A stretch of 64,000 nt of DNA from Enterobacteriaceae bacterium 89 (GCA_014156375.1 RQJH01000003.1:1783799-1847798), one strand, 5' to 3'; shown: positions 27,669 to 37,816, numbered from the stretch's first letter. The notes: generated from the sequence alone by a model not told the origin. Numbers and translations are program-made.

Positions 27669-27977
27669 TTATGCGCATGCCAACGCAGAGAAAGGCATTC
27701 CGGCTGCGTTAATGACACTACGTAATGTTTTGAGCGTCGGGTTGCCTTTTGGAGAAAGCGTACGGTACAGCGTTTCGCGAGAGACACCCGCTTTCTCCGC
27801 CACGGTCGCCATTCCGCCACGGGCCTCCACAATATGACGAAGTGCCATCAAAAAAGCTTCCTGACCGCCTTCTTCGTCAATATCGAGGAAAGCCTGGTGC
27901 AGGTAGGCCTGTGCGAACGCAGGATCTTCACGCAAATGCTGGATCATAAAATCATCATGTAAGCGACTCTTCGCCAT
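27669..27977 (-). CDS. HigA-like antitoxin (XRE helix-turn-helix addiction-module antidote)
   Basis: 102 residues. The C-terminal half is a helix-turn-helix, MATVAEKAGVSRETLYRTLS followed by KGNPTLKTLRSVINAAG, as in the putative addiction module antidote family paired with RelE-fold toxins. The N-terminal half (DFMIQHLREDPAFAQAYLHQAF) matches the family's acidic region. It would neutralise the toxin and repress the operon. It is second in the operon, 3 bp past the toxin gene. The HigBA-like label is structural; it is not the E. coli higBA pair. Confidence 0.88.
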   Translation of the reverse strand: MAKSRLHDDFMIQHLREDPAFAQAYLHQAFLDIDEEGGQEAFLMALRHIVEARGGMATVAEKAGVSRETLYRTLSPKGNPTLKTLRSVINAAGMPFSALACA

Positions 27978-27980
27978 GAG

Positions 27981-28298
27981 TTACCTCGACAGATAGTCTC
28001 TGAGACAAATAACGGCCTGACTGATGTCCGCATCCTGTGTGCGTTTGTCACCAGCCAGTAGAAGCAACACAACCTCTCCATTGACGTAGCTGTAATAAAC
28101 CCGATAGCCAGGCCCCTGGTCGATCCTGAGTTCCCAGACGCCCTCCCGGCAGGGGCGGCAATCGCCAAAATTGTCAGAAGCAATACGGTTAACCCGCGAG
28201 GCTATTTTGGCTTTCGCAATAGCATCTTTGAGGCTCCGAAAATAATCACCGTAGAGATCCCTGCCATCCTTAGACAGATAGTGTTTTATTATCTTCAT
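27981..28298 (-). CDS. HigB/RelE-fold toxin
   Basis: 105 residues. Basic N terminus and the RelE/Gp49-type core (KIASRVNRIASDNFGDCRPCREGVWELRIDQGPGYRVYY in parts, then VVLLLLAGDKRTQDADISQA). The conserved GVWELRI...GYRVYY and LLLAGDK segments match the RelE/ParE-family toxins encoded upstream of this antidote type; these usually cleave mRNA on ribosomes. There is no Shine-Dalgarno before the ATG, and a -10-like TAAAAT ends about 5 bases before it, so the message may be leaderless. Confidence 0.88.
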   Translation of the reverse strand: MKIIKHYLSKDGRDLYGDYFRSLKDAIAKAKIASRVNRIASDNFGDCRPCREGVWELRIDQGPGYRVYYSYVNGEVVLLLLAGDKRTQDADISQAVICLRDYLSR

Positions 28299-28304
28299 AT
28301 CCGA

Positions 28305-28356
28305 TTTTAGCTTAAAGGCTACAATTCACAACGACTTTGTAGCCTTTAAGCTAAAA
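28305..28356 (-). promoter_or_regulatory. 20-bp perfect inverted repeat, toxin-antitoxin operator/promoter
   Basis: Arms 28305-28324 and 28337-28356 are complementary at all 20 positions around a 12-base centre. On the minus strand a TTGTGA -35 lies in the centre and TAAAAT lies in the gene-proximal arm with 16-bp spacing, so a dimeric antitoxin bound here would block the promoter. This is the usual autoregulatory design. Confidence 0.78.
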
Positions 28357-28442
28357 CTCCTTTAAATCAGATTTGTTCAATGAAATGGCTAGCCAGACAA
28401 CGAGCAAGCTCCCTGTTTTCGCAGCAAGAAGCTTGTCATAAA

Positions 28443-28466
28443 ATCAGGACATCAGCGGTTTGAGCT
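28443..28466. repeat. 24-bp direct repeat, right copy (true xylB 3' end)
   Basis: Perfect match to 27636-27659, overlapping the last seven codons and stop of xylB. The 783 bases between the copies hold only the toxin-antitoxin pair and its operator. Confidence 0.9.
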
Positions 28467-29886
28467 GTTCATAGAGACGACGGAAAGTTTCACGGCGAGG
28501 GGCATAGGCAGACGTTTTTGCCAGGTCGGGCTGATGCGTTTGTTCCAGCGCCAGCTGCGGCAGCTCAGTATTCGGTTCAATCGCCAGCTGTGCCAGACGA
28601 GCTGCGCCCAGTGCCGGGCCAACATCGCCGCCGGTGCGGTAATCCAGCGCGATACCGCTGATATCAGCCAGCATCTGCCGCCAGAACGGGCTGCGTGCGC
28701 CGCCGCCAATCAGCGTCACGCTTTTCGGAGCGATGCCGCAGTCATGCACCACGTCCATACCGTCCGCCAACGCGAAGCCCACGCCTTCCAGCACCGCCAG
28801 CGCTAACTCTGCCGGGCCGTGCTGATGAGTGAGGCCGAAGAACACCCCTTTGGCATTTGGGTTATTGTGCGGCGTGCGCTCGCCGGAAAGATAAGGCAGG
28901 AACCAGACCGGACCGGCATTTTTATCCGCTGTTTGCGCCGCCGCCAGCAGTGCAGGCACATCGCCCAGCCCGGTTAACTTCGCAGCCCAGTCGAGACAGG
29001 AGGCAGCACTCAGCATCACCGACATCAGATGCCAGCGGCCAGGCAGCGCATGGCAAAAACTGTGCACCGCGCTTTCCGGCCTGCTAAGAAAGCCATTGCT
29101 GACGGCAAAATAGACCCCCGAAGTTCCCAGCGACAGCATCGCCTGCCCGGCATCGGCCATCCCCACGCCAACTGCGCCCGCGGCGTTATCACCACCGCCT
29201 GCCACTACCGGAACCGCTGGCATGTTCCACGCCTGCGCAACCTCAGGCCGCAGCGAACCGGTAATTTCACAGCCCTCAAACAGTGCGGGCATATTGTCGC
29301 GAGTCAACCCGCAGGCCTGCAGCATTTCGTCGCTCCAGTCGCGCTTCGCTACGTTCAGCCACATCGTCCCGGCGGCATCGGACATATCGCTGGCAAATTC
29401 ACCAGTCATTCGCAGACGTAGATAATCTTTGGGAAGCAGGACTTTATCCACCTGCGCAAACACCTCTGGCTCATGACGCTTCACCCACAGCAATTTTGGT
29501 GCGGTAAAGCCAGGCATCATCAGGTTGCCGGTGATTTCCCGCGAGCGCGGCACCGCTTCTTCCAGCAATGCACATTCTTCACCGCAGCGCCCATCATTCC
29601 ACAAAATGGCCGGACGCAACACGCGCTGCTGTTTATCGATCAGCGTAGCACCGTGCATTTGCCCGGCTATCCCCAGCGCTTTCACTTCGCTGAGCGAGTG
29701 CTGTTGGCTCAGGGCTTTCAGTGCGGCATCCGTGGCCTGCCACCAGCTCTCAGGATCCTGTTCAGACCACAGCGGGCGCGGGCGAGAAACGGTGAGCTTC
29801 TCGGTGTGCGAGGCCAGTACGTCACCCTGCCCATTTAGCAGAATGGCTTTCACCCCGGAAGTGCCAAGATCTATCCCGATGTACAT
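28444..29886 (-). CDS. xylB: XylB, xylulokinase
   Basis: 480 residues (E. coli 484). FGGY carbohydrate kinase: MYIGIDLGTSGVKAILLN phosphate-binding start with the Asp, VVAGGGDNAAGAVGVG around the catalytic Asp, and GGGARSPFWRQMLADI in the ATP domain. It phosphorylates D-xylulose to enter the pentose phosphate pathway. Second gene of xylAB, 77 bp after xylA with a REP in the gap. Its 3' 24 bp are duplicated beyond the adjoining toxin-antitoxin genes. Confidence 0.97.
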   Translation of the reverse strand: MYIGIDLGTSGVKAILLNGQGDVLASHTEKLTVSRPRPLWSEQDPESWWQATDAALKALSQQHSLSEVKALGIAGQMHGATLIDKQQRVLRPAILWNDGRCGEECALLEEAVPRSREITGNLMMPGFTAPKLLWVKRHEPEVFAQVDKVLLPKDYLRLRMTGEFASDMSDAAGTMWLNVAKRDWSDEMLQACGLTRDNMPALFEGCEITGSLRPEVAQAWNMPAVPVVAGGGDNAAGAVGVGMADAGQAMLSLGTSGVYFAVSNGFLSRPESAVHSFCHALPGRWHLMSVMLSAASCLDWAAKLTGLGDVPALLAAAQTADKNAGPVWFLPYLSGERTPHNNPNAKGVFFGLTHQHGPAELALAVLEGVGFALADGMDVVHDCGIAPKSVTLIGGGARSPFWRQMLADISGIALDYRTGGDVGPALGAARLAQLAIEPNTELPQLALEQTHQPDLAKTSAYAPRRETFRRLYEQLKPLMS

Positions 29887-29907
29887 TACGGTGACTCCTT
29901 GAACAGA

Positions 29908-29941
29908 AATGCCCGGTAGCGCATACGCTTACCGGGCCTGT
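29908..29941. repeat. REP element between xylA and xylB
   Basis: GCCCGGTAGCG...CGCTTACCGGGC is a single REP palindrome in the xylA-xylB gap; it may set the xylA:xylB transcript ratio. Confidence 0.75.
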
Positions 29942-29963
29942 GGTATGGCGGCTGTTCGCTAAA

Positions 29964-31286
29964 TTACTTATCAAACAGGTAATGATTGACCAGATTTTCC
30001 AGCTGTTCCTGATGCCCGCTGCGGTGCTGCGGTGCCAGGTTCTGCTGTTCAGCGTACTTCGCAATCTCTGCCAGCGACATCTGCCCTTTCAGAATTTGCT
30101 GCCCCAGCTCACTGTTCCAACCCGCGTAGCGGCGCGCTACGCGCTTATCCAGTTCACCGTCCTCAATCATCCGCGCCGCGACTTTCAGCGACAGCGCCAT
30201 CGTATCCATCGCACCAATATGGCCGTAGAACAGGTCATATTTATCGGTGCTCTGACGGCGCACTTTGGCATCGAAATTCAACCCACCGGTCGTGAAACCA
30301 CCCGCTTTGATAATTTCATACATCACCAGCGCATTTTCTTCCACGCTGTTCGGGAACTGGTCTGTATCCCAGCCAAGCTGTGCATCGCCACGGTTGGCAT
30401 CGACGGAGCCAAACAGCCCAAGCGCGATGGCGGTGGCAATTTCATGATGGAAAGAGTGGCCCGCCAGCGTCGCGTGGTTAGCTTCAATGTTGAGCTTAAT
30501 CTCTTTTTCCAGGCCGAACTGCTTCAGGAAGCCATACACCGTTGACGCATCGTAATCATACTGGTGCTTGGTCGGCTCCTGCGGTTTTGGCTCAATCAGC
30601 AGCGTGCCGCGGAAACCAATTTTATGTTTGTGCTCCACCACCATCTGCATGAAGCGGCCAATCTGCTCACGCTCCTGGCGCAGATCGGTATTCAGCAGGG
30701 TTTCGTAACCTTCACGACCGCCCCACAGCACGTAGTTTTCACCGCCAAGCTGATGAGTGGCGTTCATCGCCGTCACGACCTGCGTGGCAGCCCAGCTGAA
30801 CACTTCCGGATCCGGGTTAGTGGCCGCGCCTGCACCGTAGCGCGGGTTGGTAAAGCAGTTTGCCGTGCCCCACAGAAGTTTCACGCCGCTCTGCTGCTGT
30901 TTTTCAGCCAGCACATCAACCATCTGAGCGAAGTTGTTCAGATACTCTTTCAGCGATGCGCCTTCCGGGGAAACGTCCACATCGTGGAAGCAATAATAGG
31001 GCACGTTCAGCTTGTGGAAGAATTCAAACGCGACGTCAGCTTTGCGTTTTGCCAGTGCGATCGCTTCACCCGGCTGCTGCCACGGGCGGTCAAACGAGCC
31101 CACGCCGAACATGTCTGCCCCGTTCCAGCAGAAGGTGTGCCAGTAGCAGGCAGCAAAGCGCAGGTGATCTTCCATGCGTTTGCCAAGCACCAGTTCATCC
31201 GGGTTGTAGTGGCGGAAAGCCAGCGGGTTTTGCGTTTTCGGGCCTTCATAACGAACGCGATCGAGTTGGTCGAAATAAGCTTGCAT
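29964..31286 (-). CDS. xylA: XylA, xylose isomerase
   Basis: 440 residues, the E. coli length. TIM-barrel isomerase; His101 and Asp104 lie in [13 protein letters not shown], and metal ligands in [18 protein letters not shown] and [12 protein letters not shown]. It converts D-xylose to D-xylulose with two divalent cations. It is divergent from xylF and shares its 365-bp control region. Confidence 0.98.
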   Translation of the reverse strand: MQAYFDQLDRVRYEGPKTQNPLAFRHYNPDELVLGKRMEDHLRFAACYWHTFCWNGADMFGVGSFDRPWQQPGEAIALAKRKADVAFEFFHKLNVPYYCFHDVDVSPEGASLKEYLNNFAQMVDVLAEKQQQSGVKLLWGTANCFTNPRYGAGAATNPDPEVFSWAATQVVTAMNATHQLGGENYVLWGGREGYETLLNTDLRQEREQIGRFMQMVVEHKHKIGFRGTLLIEPKPQEPTKHQYDYDASTVYGFLKQFGLEKEIKLNIEANHATLAGHSFHHEIATAIALGLFGSVDANRGDAQLGWDTDQFPNSVEENALVMYEIIKAGGFTTGGLNFDAKVRRQSTDKYDLFYGHIGAMDTMALSLKVAARMIEDGELDKRVARRYAGWNSELGQQILKGQMSLAEIAKYAEQQNLAPQHRSGHQEQLENLVNHYLFDK

Positions 31287-31651
31287 AGTTGAACTCCATT
31301 AGACTCAGCGATGACCAGGTTATGGCGTAATACTGTTACTGGTTTTGCGGTTGCTCAATTACGTTATTTCACACTGGGATTAAGAGAATGCGCAAACGTG
31401 CGCTGGCTCGCAAAATATCCTGCTGCGAAGATTTCTTCGGTCTGCTTTCCAAAATAAAATGCAACAAATAGCTGAAACGATTTAAAACCCGATCGCGGTC
31501 ATACTTCAGGAAATAAACCAAATATCATAATCGGAAGATAAAAATCTGTAATTGCCAGAATTAACTTACGTGCTAAAAATTTGCAGCGTGTCCGTCGTAT
31601 CTGTTTCTTTAATCACCAGCCTCAACACCCTCTACTCTTACAAAAGGCCCT
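31287..31651. promoter_or_regulatory. Divergent xylA-xylF control region
   Basis: 365 bp without a gene between xylA and xylF. In E. coli this region holds two XylR operator pairs and one CRP site. The best CRP-like core here is CGTGCGCTGGCTCGCAAA near 31398-31416, weak compared with consensus; I cannot assign the XylR repeats by eye. It is AT-rich near xylF, with a possible promoter there. Confidence 0.5.
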
Positions 31652-32650
31652 ATGATGATGAAGATAAAGAACCTTTGCCTGACCCTCTGCGCCTCGCTGC
31701 TGCTGACCAGCTTTGCGGGCATCGCCAAAGAAGTGAAAATCGGTATGGCTATCGATGACCTGCGCCTTGAGCGCTGGCAGAAAGACCGCGATATTTTTGT
31801 CAGTAAAGCAGAATCCTTAGGCGCCAAAGTATTTGTGCAATCGGCCAACGGCAATGAAGAAACACAAATGGCGCAGATTGAAAATATGATTAACCGCGGC
31901 GTCGATGTTTTAGTTATTATTCCTTATAACGGTCAGGTGCTTAGCAACGTTATTAAGGAAGCGAAACAGGAAGGAATAAAAGTATTAGCCTATGACCGTA
32001 TGATTAATAATGCGGATATTGATTTCTATATTTCTTTTGATAACGAAAAAGTAGGTGAAATGCAGGCCCAGAGCCTGGTGGATAAAGTCCCGACGGGCAA
32101 CTACTTCCTGATGGGCGGCTCTCCGGTGGATAACAACGCCAAACTGTTCCGCGCCGGGCAGATGAAGGTATTAAAACCCTATATCGACAGCGGCAAAATT
32201 AAAGTGGTGGGCGATCAGTGGGCCGACGGCTGGCTGCCAGAAAATGCGTTGAAAATCATGGAAAACGCGCTGACCGCGAACAATAACAAAATCGACGCGG
32301 TGGTAGCTTCTAACGATGCCACGGCGGGCGGTGCCATTCAGGCGCTGAGCGCACAGGGGCTGGCCGGGAAAGTTGCTATTTCCGGGCAGGACGCAGACCT
32401 GGCGGGTGTAAAACGCATTATTTCCGGCACCCAGACCATGACCGTATATAAACCAATCACTCAGCTGGCAACGACAGCCGCCGAAATCGCCGTCGAACTG
32501 GGCAACGGGCAGCAGCCAAAATCTGACGCCACGCTGAATAATGGCCTGAAAGATGTCCCTGCGCGCCTGCTGACGCCAATCGAAGTGAATAAGACCAACA
32601 TCGATCAAACCGTGATTAAAGACGGTTTCCACAAAAAAAGCGAACTCTGA
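31652..32650 (+). CDS. xylF: XylF, periplasmic D-xylose-binding protein
   Basis: 332 residues from 31652. Three in-frame ATGs (31652, 31655, 31658) follow AAAAGG; the third gives the E. coli-length protein (MKIKN), the second has the best spacing. Signal peptide [23 protein letters not shown], then a type I ribose-binding-like fold (Peripla_BP_4) with [17 protein letters not shown] and [17 protein letters not shown]. It delivers xylose to XylGH. Confidence 0.96.
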   Translation: MMMKIKNLCLTLCASLLLTSFAGIAKEVKIGMAIDDLRLERWQKDRDIFVSKAESLGAKVFVQSANGNEETQMAQIENMINRGVDVLVIIPYNGQVLSNVIKEAKQEGIKVLAYDRMINNADIDFYISFDNEKVGEMQAQSLVDKVPTGNYFLMGGSPVDNNAKLFRAGQMKVLKPYIDSGKIKVVGDQWADGWLPENALKIMENALTANNNKIDAVVASNDATAGGAIQALSAQGLAGKVAISGQDADLAGVKRIISGTQTMTVYKPITQLATTAAEIAVELGNGQQPKSDATLNNGLKDVPARLLTPIEVNKTNIDQTVIKDGFHKKSEL

Positions 32651-32657
32651 TTCCAGT

Positions 32658-32675
32658 GCCCCTCTTGCGAGGGGC
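32658..32675 (+). other. xylF-xylG intercistronic hairpin
   Basis: GCCCCTC-TTGC-GAGGGGC, a 7-bp stem with tetraloop, 8 bases past the xylF stop and 23 before xylG. It is probably a transcript-stabilising or partial-termination hairpin that raises binding protein over permease. Confidence 0.65.
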
Positions 32676-32697
32676 TGTTCCTTTAGTGGGAGCCGCT

Positions 32698-34239
32698 ATG
32701 CCTTATTTACTTGAAATGAAGAGCATTACCAAAGCGTTTGGCGCGGTTAAGGCCGTTGATAACGTCAGCCTGCGTCTGAATGCCGGAGAGGTCGTTTCGC
32801 TGTGCGGCGAAAACGGCTCGGGAAAATCCACGCTGATGAAAGTGCTGTGCGGCATTTATCCGCATGGCAGCTATGACGGGGAGATCATTTTTTCCGGGGA
32901 GCCGCTGGAGGCCGGGCATATTCGCGACACCGAACGCCGGGGTATTGCGATCATTCACCAGGAGCTGGCGCTGGTTAAACATCTGACCGTGCTGGAAAAT
33001 ATCTTCCTCGGCGCGGAAATTTCACGCCACGGCATTCTCGATTACGACCAGATGACCCTGCGCTGCGAAAAGCTGCTGGCTCAGGTGAGCCTGGCGATTT
33101 CTCCGGACACCCGGGTGGGCGATTTAGGCCTCGGGCAGCAGCAGTTGGTCGAAATAGCCAAAGCGCTGAATAAACAGGTTCGCCTGCTGATCCTCGATGA
33201 GCCCACGGCCTCGCTCACCGAACAGGAAACTGGCGTGCTACTTAACATTATCCGCGATCTGCAAAATCACGGCATTGCCTGCATCTATATCTCGCACAAG
33301 CTCAATGAGGTAAAGGCGATTTCCGACACCATTTGCGTGATCCGCGACGGACAACACATCGGTACCCGCAGCGCCGAAGGGATGAGCGAGGACGATATCA
33401 TCACCATGATGGTCGGGCGCGAGCTGACGGCACTCTACCCTAACGAACCCCATACGCCAGGCGAAGAGATCCTGCGCGTCGAACATCTCACGGCCTGGCA
33501 TCCGGTCAACCGTCATATCAAACGCGTTAACGACATTTCCTTTTCCCTGCGGCGCGGCGAAGTTCTTGGCATTGCCGGGCTCGTCGGTGCCGGGCGTACG
33601 GAAGCCGTGCAGTGCCTGTTTGGCGTGTGGAAAGGCCGCTGGGAAGGCCAGATTTTTATCGACAATAAGCCGGTGGCTATCGCCAACTGCCAGCAGGCGA
33701 TCGCTCACGGCATCGCGATGGTTCCGGAAGACCGCAAAAAAGATGGCATTGTGCCGGTGATGGCGGTCGGCAAGAACATCACCCTGGCAGCGCTAAGTCA
33801 GTTCAGCGGCCCTCTCAGCGCACTGGACGATGCCCAGGAGCAGCACTGCATTTTGCAGTCTCTCCAGCGCCTGAAGGTGAAATCCTCGTCGCCGGAACTG
33901 GCGATTGGCAGGCTCAGCGGCGGTAATCAGCAGAAGGCTATTCTGGCGCGCTGTCTGCTGCTGAACCCCCGCATCCTTATTCTTGATGAACCCACGCGCG
34001 GTATCGATATCGGCGCGAAATATGAAATCTACAAGCTGATTAATCAGCTGGTGCAGCAGGGCATTGCGGTGATCGTCATCTCTTCCGAACTGCCGGAAGT
34101 GCTGGGCCTGAGCGACCGCGTGCTGGTGATGCACGAAGGCAAACTGAAAGCAGACCTGGTCAACCATAACCTGACCCAGGAGAAAGTGATGGAAGCAGCC
34201 CTGAGGAGTGAACGTCATGTCGAAAAACAGCCCGTCTGA
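32698..34239 (+). CDS. xylG: XylG, xylose ABC transporter ATPase (tandem domains)
   Basis: 513 residues from the ATG at 32698 (GTGGGAG upstream), the E. coli length. Two ABC domains: the first has Walker [10 protein letters not shown] and signature [15 protein letters not shown], the second a degenerate Walker A ([12 protein letters not shown]) with signature [15 protein letters not shown], the pattern normal for CUT2 sugar ATPases. It powers XylH. The 3' end overlaps xylH by 23 bp. Confidence 0.97.
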   Translation: MPYLLEMKSITKAFGAVKAVDNVSLRLNAGEVVSLCGENGSGKSTLMKVLCGIYPHGSYDGEIIFSGEPLEAGHIRDTERRGIAIIHQELALVKHLTVLENIFLGAEISRHGILDYDQMTLRCEKLLAQVSLAISPDTRVGDLGLGQQQLVEIAKALNKQVRLLILDEPTASLTEQETGVLLNIIRDLQNHGIACIYISHKLNEVKAISDTICVIRDGQHIGTRSAEGMSEDDIITMMVGRELTALYPNEPHTPGEEILRVEHLTAWHPVNRHIKRVNDISFSLRRGEVLGIAGLVGAGRTEAVQCLFGVWKGRWEGQIFIDNKPVAIANCQQAIAHGIAMVPEDRKKDGIVPVMAVGKNITLAALSQFSGPLSALDDAQEQHCILQSLQRLKVKSSSPELAIGRLSGGNQQKAILARCLLLNPRILILDEPTRGIDIGAKYEIYKLINQLVQQGIAVIVISSELPEVLGLSDRVLVMHEGKLKADLVNHNLTQEKVMEAALRSERHVEKQPV

Positions 34240-35398
34240 ACTGAAGCTGAACGCGCAGGCGCCAGTCGCCCTTGCCGGGCTTAAGAACCTTAATCTGCAG
34301 GTATTTGTGATGATTGCTGCCATCATCGCCATCATGCTGTTCTTTACCTGGACCACCGACGGTTCCTATCTCAGCGCCCGAAACGTCTCTAACCTGCTGC
34401 GCCAGACCGCCATCACCGGCATTCTGGCGGTGGGCATGGTGTTCGTGATTATCTCTGCGGAAATCGACCTGTCCGTCGGCTCTATGATGGGCCTGCTGGG
34501 CGGCGTGGCGGCCATTTTCGACGTCTGGCTCGGCTGGCCTTTACCGCTGACCATCGTCGTGACTCTCGCGCTGGGGCTGGTGCTGGGTGCGTGGAACGGT
34601 TGGTGGGTAGCGTACCGTAAGGTGCCGTCTTTCATCGTTACCCTTGCCGGGATGCTGGCCTTTCGCGGTGTGCTGATTGGCATCACCAACGGCACCACCG
34701 TTTCGCCCACCAGCCCGGCGATGTCGCAAATCGGGCAGAGTTACCTGCCTGATGGCATCGGCTTTGTGATTGGCGTGGTCGGGCTGATGGCCTTTGTGGC
34801 CTGGCAGTGGCGTGGACGGATGCGGCGTCAGGCGTTAGGTCTGGCGAATCCGGCGTCTACAGGCGTGGTGGCTCGTCAGGCGCTGACTGCCATCATCGCG
34901 CTAGGGGCTATCTGGATGCTCAATGACTATCGCGGCGTCCCGACACCGGTATTAATTCTGGCGCTGCTGCTGCTGGCTGGAATGTTTATGGCCACCCGCA
35001 CGGCGTTTGGTCGCCGTATCTACGCCATCGGCGGCAACCTGGAGGCCGCGCGGCTGTCGGGCATCAACGTGGAGCGTACCAAGCTGGCGGTGTTCGCCAT
35101 CAACGGCTTGATGGTTGCCATTGCCGGGCTGATTTTAAGCTCGCGGCTGGGTGCCGGTTCCCCATCAGCCGGGAACATCGCCGAACTGGACGCCATCGCC
35201 GCCTGCGTGATTGGCGGCACCAGCCTGGCCGGAGGCGTGGGCAGCGTCGCCGGGGCGGTGATGGGGGCGTTTATCATGTCCGCGCTGGATAACGGGATGA
35301 GCATGATGGACGTGCCCACTTTCTGGCAATATATCGTCAAGGGTGCCATTTTGCTGCTGGCGGTGTGGATGGATTCTGCCACCAAGCGGCGGGCCTGA
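34217..35398 (+). CDS. xylH: XylH, xylose ABC transporter permease
   Basis: 393 residues from the ATG at 34217 (GAGGAG about 9 bases before). BPD_transp_2 family, about ten to eleven membrane helices, with [18 protein letters not shown] early and [20 protein letters not shown] late, both conserved in CUT2 permeases. The homodimer forms the xylose channel. It starts within xylG, so the two are coupled. Confidence 0.97.
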   Translation: MSKNSPSELKLNAQAPVALAGLKNLNLQVFVMIAAIIAIMLFFTWTTDGSYLSARNVSNLLRQTAITGILAVGMVFVIISAEIDLSVGSMMGLLGGVAAIFDVWLGWPLPLTIVVTLALGLVLGAWNGWWVAYRKVPSFIVTLAGMLAFRGVLIGITNGTTVSPTSPAMSQIGQSYLPDGIGFVIGVVGLMAFVAWQWRGRMRRQALGLANPASTGVVARQALTAIIALGAIWMLNDYRGVPTPVLILALLLLAGMFMATRTAFGRRIYAIGGNLEAARLSGINVERTKLAVFAINGLMVAIAGLILSSRLGAGSPSAGNIAELDAIAACVIGGTSLAGGVGSVAGAVMGAFIMSALDNGMSMMDVPTFWQYIVKGAILLLAVWMDSATKRRA

Positions 35399-35438
35399 TA
35401 CCGACACCGCCATCCTTGTTTCTTCAGGAAACCTGAAC

Positions 35439-36617
35439 ATGTTTGAAAAGCGCCACCGGGTAACGCTGCTATTTAATGCCAACAAAGCCTATGACCGCCA
35501 GGTGGTGGAAGGCGTCGGCGAGTATTTACAGGCCTCACAGTCGGAGTGGGATATTTTTATTGAGGAAGATTTCCGCGCCCGCATCGAGAACATCAGGGAA
35601 TGCCCCGGTGACGGGGTGATCGCTGATTACGACGATCCGGAAATCGAGGCCCTGCTGGCCGACGTGAATGTCCCCATCGTCGGCGTGGGCGGCTCTTATC
35701 ACCGCCCGGAGCAGTATCCCGCCGTGCACTATATCGCGACGGATAACTATGCCCTCGTCGAAAAAGCGTTTCTGCATCTGAAGGAAAAAGGCGTTCATCG
35801 TTTTGCTTTCTACGGTCTGCCAGCCTCCAGCGGCAAGCGTTGGGCGGTGGAGCGCGAGCATGCTTTTTGCCAACTGGTGGCAAAAGAGAAGTATCGCGGC
35901 GTGGTCTATCAGGGCCAGCAAACCGCCCCGGAAAACTGGCAGCATGCGCAGAACCGTCTTGCGGACTGGCTGCAAACCCTGCCGCCGCAGACCGGGATTA
36001 TCGCCGTCACGGACGCCAGAGCGCGCCACATATTGCAGGCCTGCGAGCATCTGCATATTCCGGTGCCCGAAAAGCTGTGCGTGATTGGTATTGATAACGA
36101 AGAGCTGACTCGCTATCTGTCGCGCGTGGCACTCTCCTCCGTGGCGCAGGGCACGCGACAGATGGGCTATCAGGCCGCCAAACTGCTGCACCGCCTGCTG
36201 GATAACGAAACGCCGCCGCTTCAACGCCTGCTGGTACCGCCGGTTCGCGTGGTCGAGCGTCGTTCAACGGATTACCGTTCGCTTGACGATCCTGCAGTGA
36301 TTCAGGCGATGCACTACATCCGCAATAACGCCTGTAAAGGCATTAAGGTGGAACAGGTGCTGGATGCCGTGGGGATCTCGCGCTCGAATCTGGAGAAGCG
36401 CTTTAAAGAAGAGGTGGGGGAAACCATTCACGCGGTGATCCACAGCGAAAAACTGGAGAAAGCCCGCAGCCTGCTGGTGTCCACTTCGCTTTCGATCAAC
36501 GAAATCTCGCAGATGTGCGGCTATCCGTCGTTGCAGTATTTCTATTCGGTGTTTAAGAAAGAGTATGACACCACGCCGAAAGAGTATCGCGACCTGCACG
36601 GGGAAGCGCTGGTCTGA
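35439..36617 (+). CDS. xylR: XylR, xylose-responsive transcriptional activator
   Basis: 392 residues from the ATG at 35439, the E. coli length. The N-terminal LacI/periplasmic-binding-like xylose-sensing domain (about 5-275) is followed by a C-terminal AraC-type double helix-turn-helix (about 290-385; VEQVLDAVGISRSNLEKRFKEE and INEISQMCGYPSLQYFYSVFK, in parts). It binds the xylA-xylF region and activates both operons with CRP. It lies 40 bp after xylH; E. coli also has a weak promoter of its own here. Confidence 0.97.
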   Translation: MFEKRHRVTLLFNANKAYDRQVVEGVGEYLQASQSEWDIFIEEDFRARIENIRECPGDGVIADYDDPEIEALLADVNVPIVGVGGSYHRPEQYPAVHYIATDNYALVEKAFLHLKEKGVHRFAFYGLPASSGKRWAVEREHAFCQLVAKEKYRGVVYQGQQTAPENWQHAQNRLADWLQTLPPQTGIIAVTDARARHILQACEHLHIPVPEKLCVIGIDNEELTRYLSRVALSSVAQGTRQMGYQAAKLLHRLLDNETPPLQRLLVPPVRVVERRSTDYRSLDDPAVIQAMHYIRNNACKGIKVEQVLDAVGISRSNLEKRFKEEVGETIHAVIHSEKLEKARSLLVSTSLSINEISQMCGYPSLQYFYSVFKKEYDTTPKEYRDLHGEALV

Positions 36618-36633
36618 AGGTCGTTACCAACAA

Positions 36634-36659
36634 AAACGCCTTCCGGAAGGAAGGCGTTT
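36634..36659. terminator. Bidirectional terminator between xylR and bax
   Basis: AAACGCCTTCC and GGAAGGCGTTT form an 11-bp stem around GGAA. A and T tracts outside allow use by both convergent genes. Confidence 0.88.
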
Positions 36660-36674
36660 GCTCATCGGCGCTGA

Positions 36675-37502
36675 TTACATATGAGCTGCAATCAGGCGCT
36701 GGTTGTCCTGATACATACTGAACAGGTAGTTGTTGTAGCTTGAACCACGAGTCGAGTAGCCTTTCAGCTTGTGGATCATCGCGCTGGCGGTCACTTCCTG
36801 GTCCGTTTTACGCAGCTGCGCACGGGACTTACGGAAAGAAGCGTAGGCCGGGTGAGTATTCAGGTTAACCACATAGGCTTCGACAGATTCTTTCACCGAA
36901 TCGAAGTGTGAATAGCCTTTTACCTTGCCCGCTTCGGAAGGGCATTTACCCTTACCGCACTTCATGCCGAACAGGTTGTTGTTGCTACGAGCCAGCTTCG
37001 AGGTTCCCCAGCCGCTTTCAGCCGCCGCCATGGTGGCAACCATGCTGCCAGGGATGATGTCTACGCGCTCAAGCAGCGAGTTCCACGGGATCTTACGCGT
37101 GTTACCAGACCAGCTGATTTTGTAGCGCTGAGTGATGTTTTTCAGACGCGTGCGCTCTGTCGGTGACCAGCGACCGTCATACTGCTTGGAGACAAGCCAG
37201 TTACGATCGGCGGTGATCGCCGCATTTTGACTGGTAATGTAAGGCATTACTGTCCGAAGAAACGCACTTTTCCTTGGCGCTCCGGAAGGGTATTTTCGCA
37301 AATCAGGAAGTGAACTACTCTTTGCACTATTGCGAGAATACTCTTGTTTACTGCTAACCTTACTATTACTGCTGGTCTTTATTACCGGGGCTTTGTGACT
37401 CGTAGTTGCTGTGTGCGCCTTTGCCAGCACGCCACCTGAAAATGCACAGGTGAGTAACATGAGTATCGTAGCCCCATATCGTCGAATGGGAGTCGATATC
37501 AT
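36675..37502 (-). CDS. bax: Bax, glucosaminidase-domain protein
   Basis: 275 residues from the ATG at 37502 (AGGAG 7 bases before; E. coli 274). Signal peptide or anchor ending near GGVLAKA, a Ser/Lys-rich linker, then a glycoside hydrolase 73-like glucosaminidase fold (SMVATMAAAESGWGTSKLARSNNNLFGMKC, read in parts) with the catalytic Glu in AAESGWG. By family it should cleave peptidoglycan glycan strands in the periplasm. The biological role is little known. Confidence 0.93.
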   Translation of the reverse strand: MISTPIRRYGATILMLLTCAFSGGVLAKAHTATTSHKAPVIKTSSNSKVSSKQEYSRNSAKSSSLPDLRKYPSGAPRKSAFLRTVMPYITSQNAAITADRNWLVSKQYDGRWSPTERTRLKNITQRYKISWSGNTRKIPWNSLLERVDIIPGSMVATMAAAESGWGTSKLARSNNNLFGMKCGKGKCPSEAGKVKGYSHFDSVKESVEAYVVNLNTHPAYASFRKSRAQLRKTDQEVTASAMIHKLKGYSTRGSSYNNYLFSMYQDNQRLIAAHM

Positions 37503-37730
37503 TAGGTCTCCTGGTCGGATTTTGTCATTCCAACGCCTTGTATTTTTCACGAATTTGCGAAACGAATCACAAATCATATCAAAAATAGCCCGAGAGCGCA
37601 CCCAAAGAAATAGTCCAATTCCGAAACTATGTCACGCATAAATTGCATCCTTTCGCCTCACTTTCCTGAAATTCAATAGGTTATTGCAGAAAATAACTTC
37701 ACTATTTGCGCGAGATCGCTCACCCCTTTG

Positions 37731-37763
37731 CTTCCTCCCTGGAAAAGCGCCGAAGGGAGGAGT
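37731..37763 (+). promoter_or_regulatory. Pair of MalT-box-like sites upstream of malS
   Basis: AGGGAGGAGT (37754-37763, plus) and AGGGAGGAAG (37731-37740, minus) each match 8 of 10 positions of the MalT box GGGGA(T/G)GAGG. They face each other, forming an 8-bp inverted repeat about 55 bp before malS, which belongs to the MalT regulon in E. coli. Confidence 0.5.
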
Positions 37764-37816
37764 TGCCGACAGCAGACCGCTGGCAAAATGAGCAAAAATC
37801 GATACAGGTAAACCGG

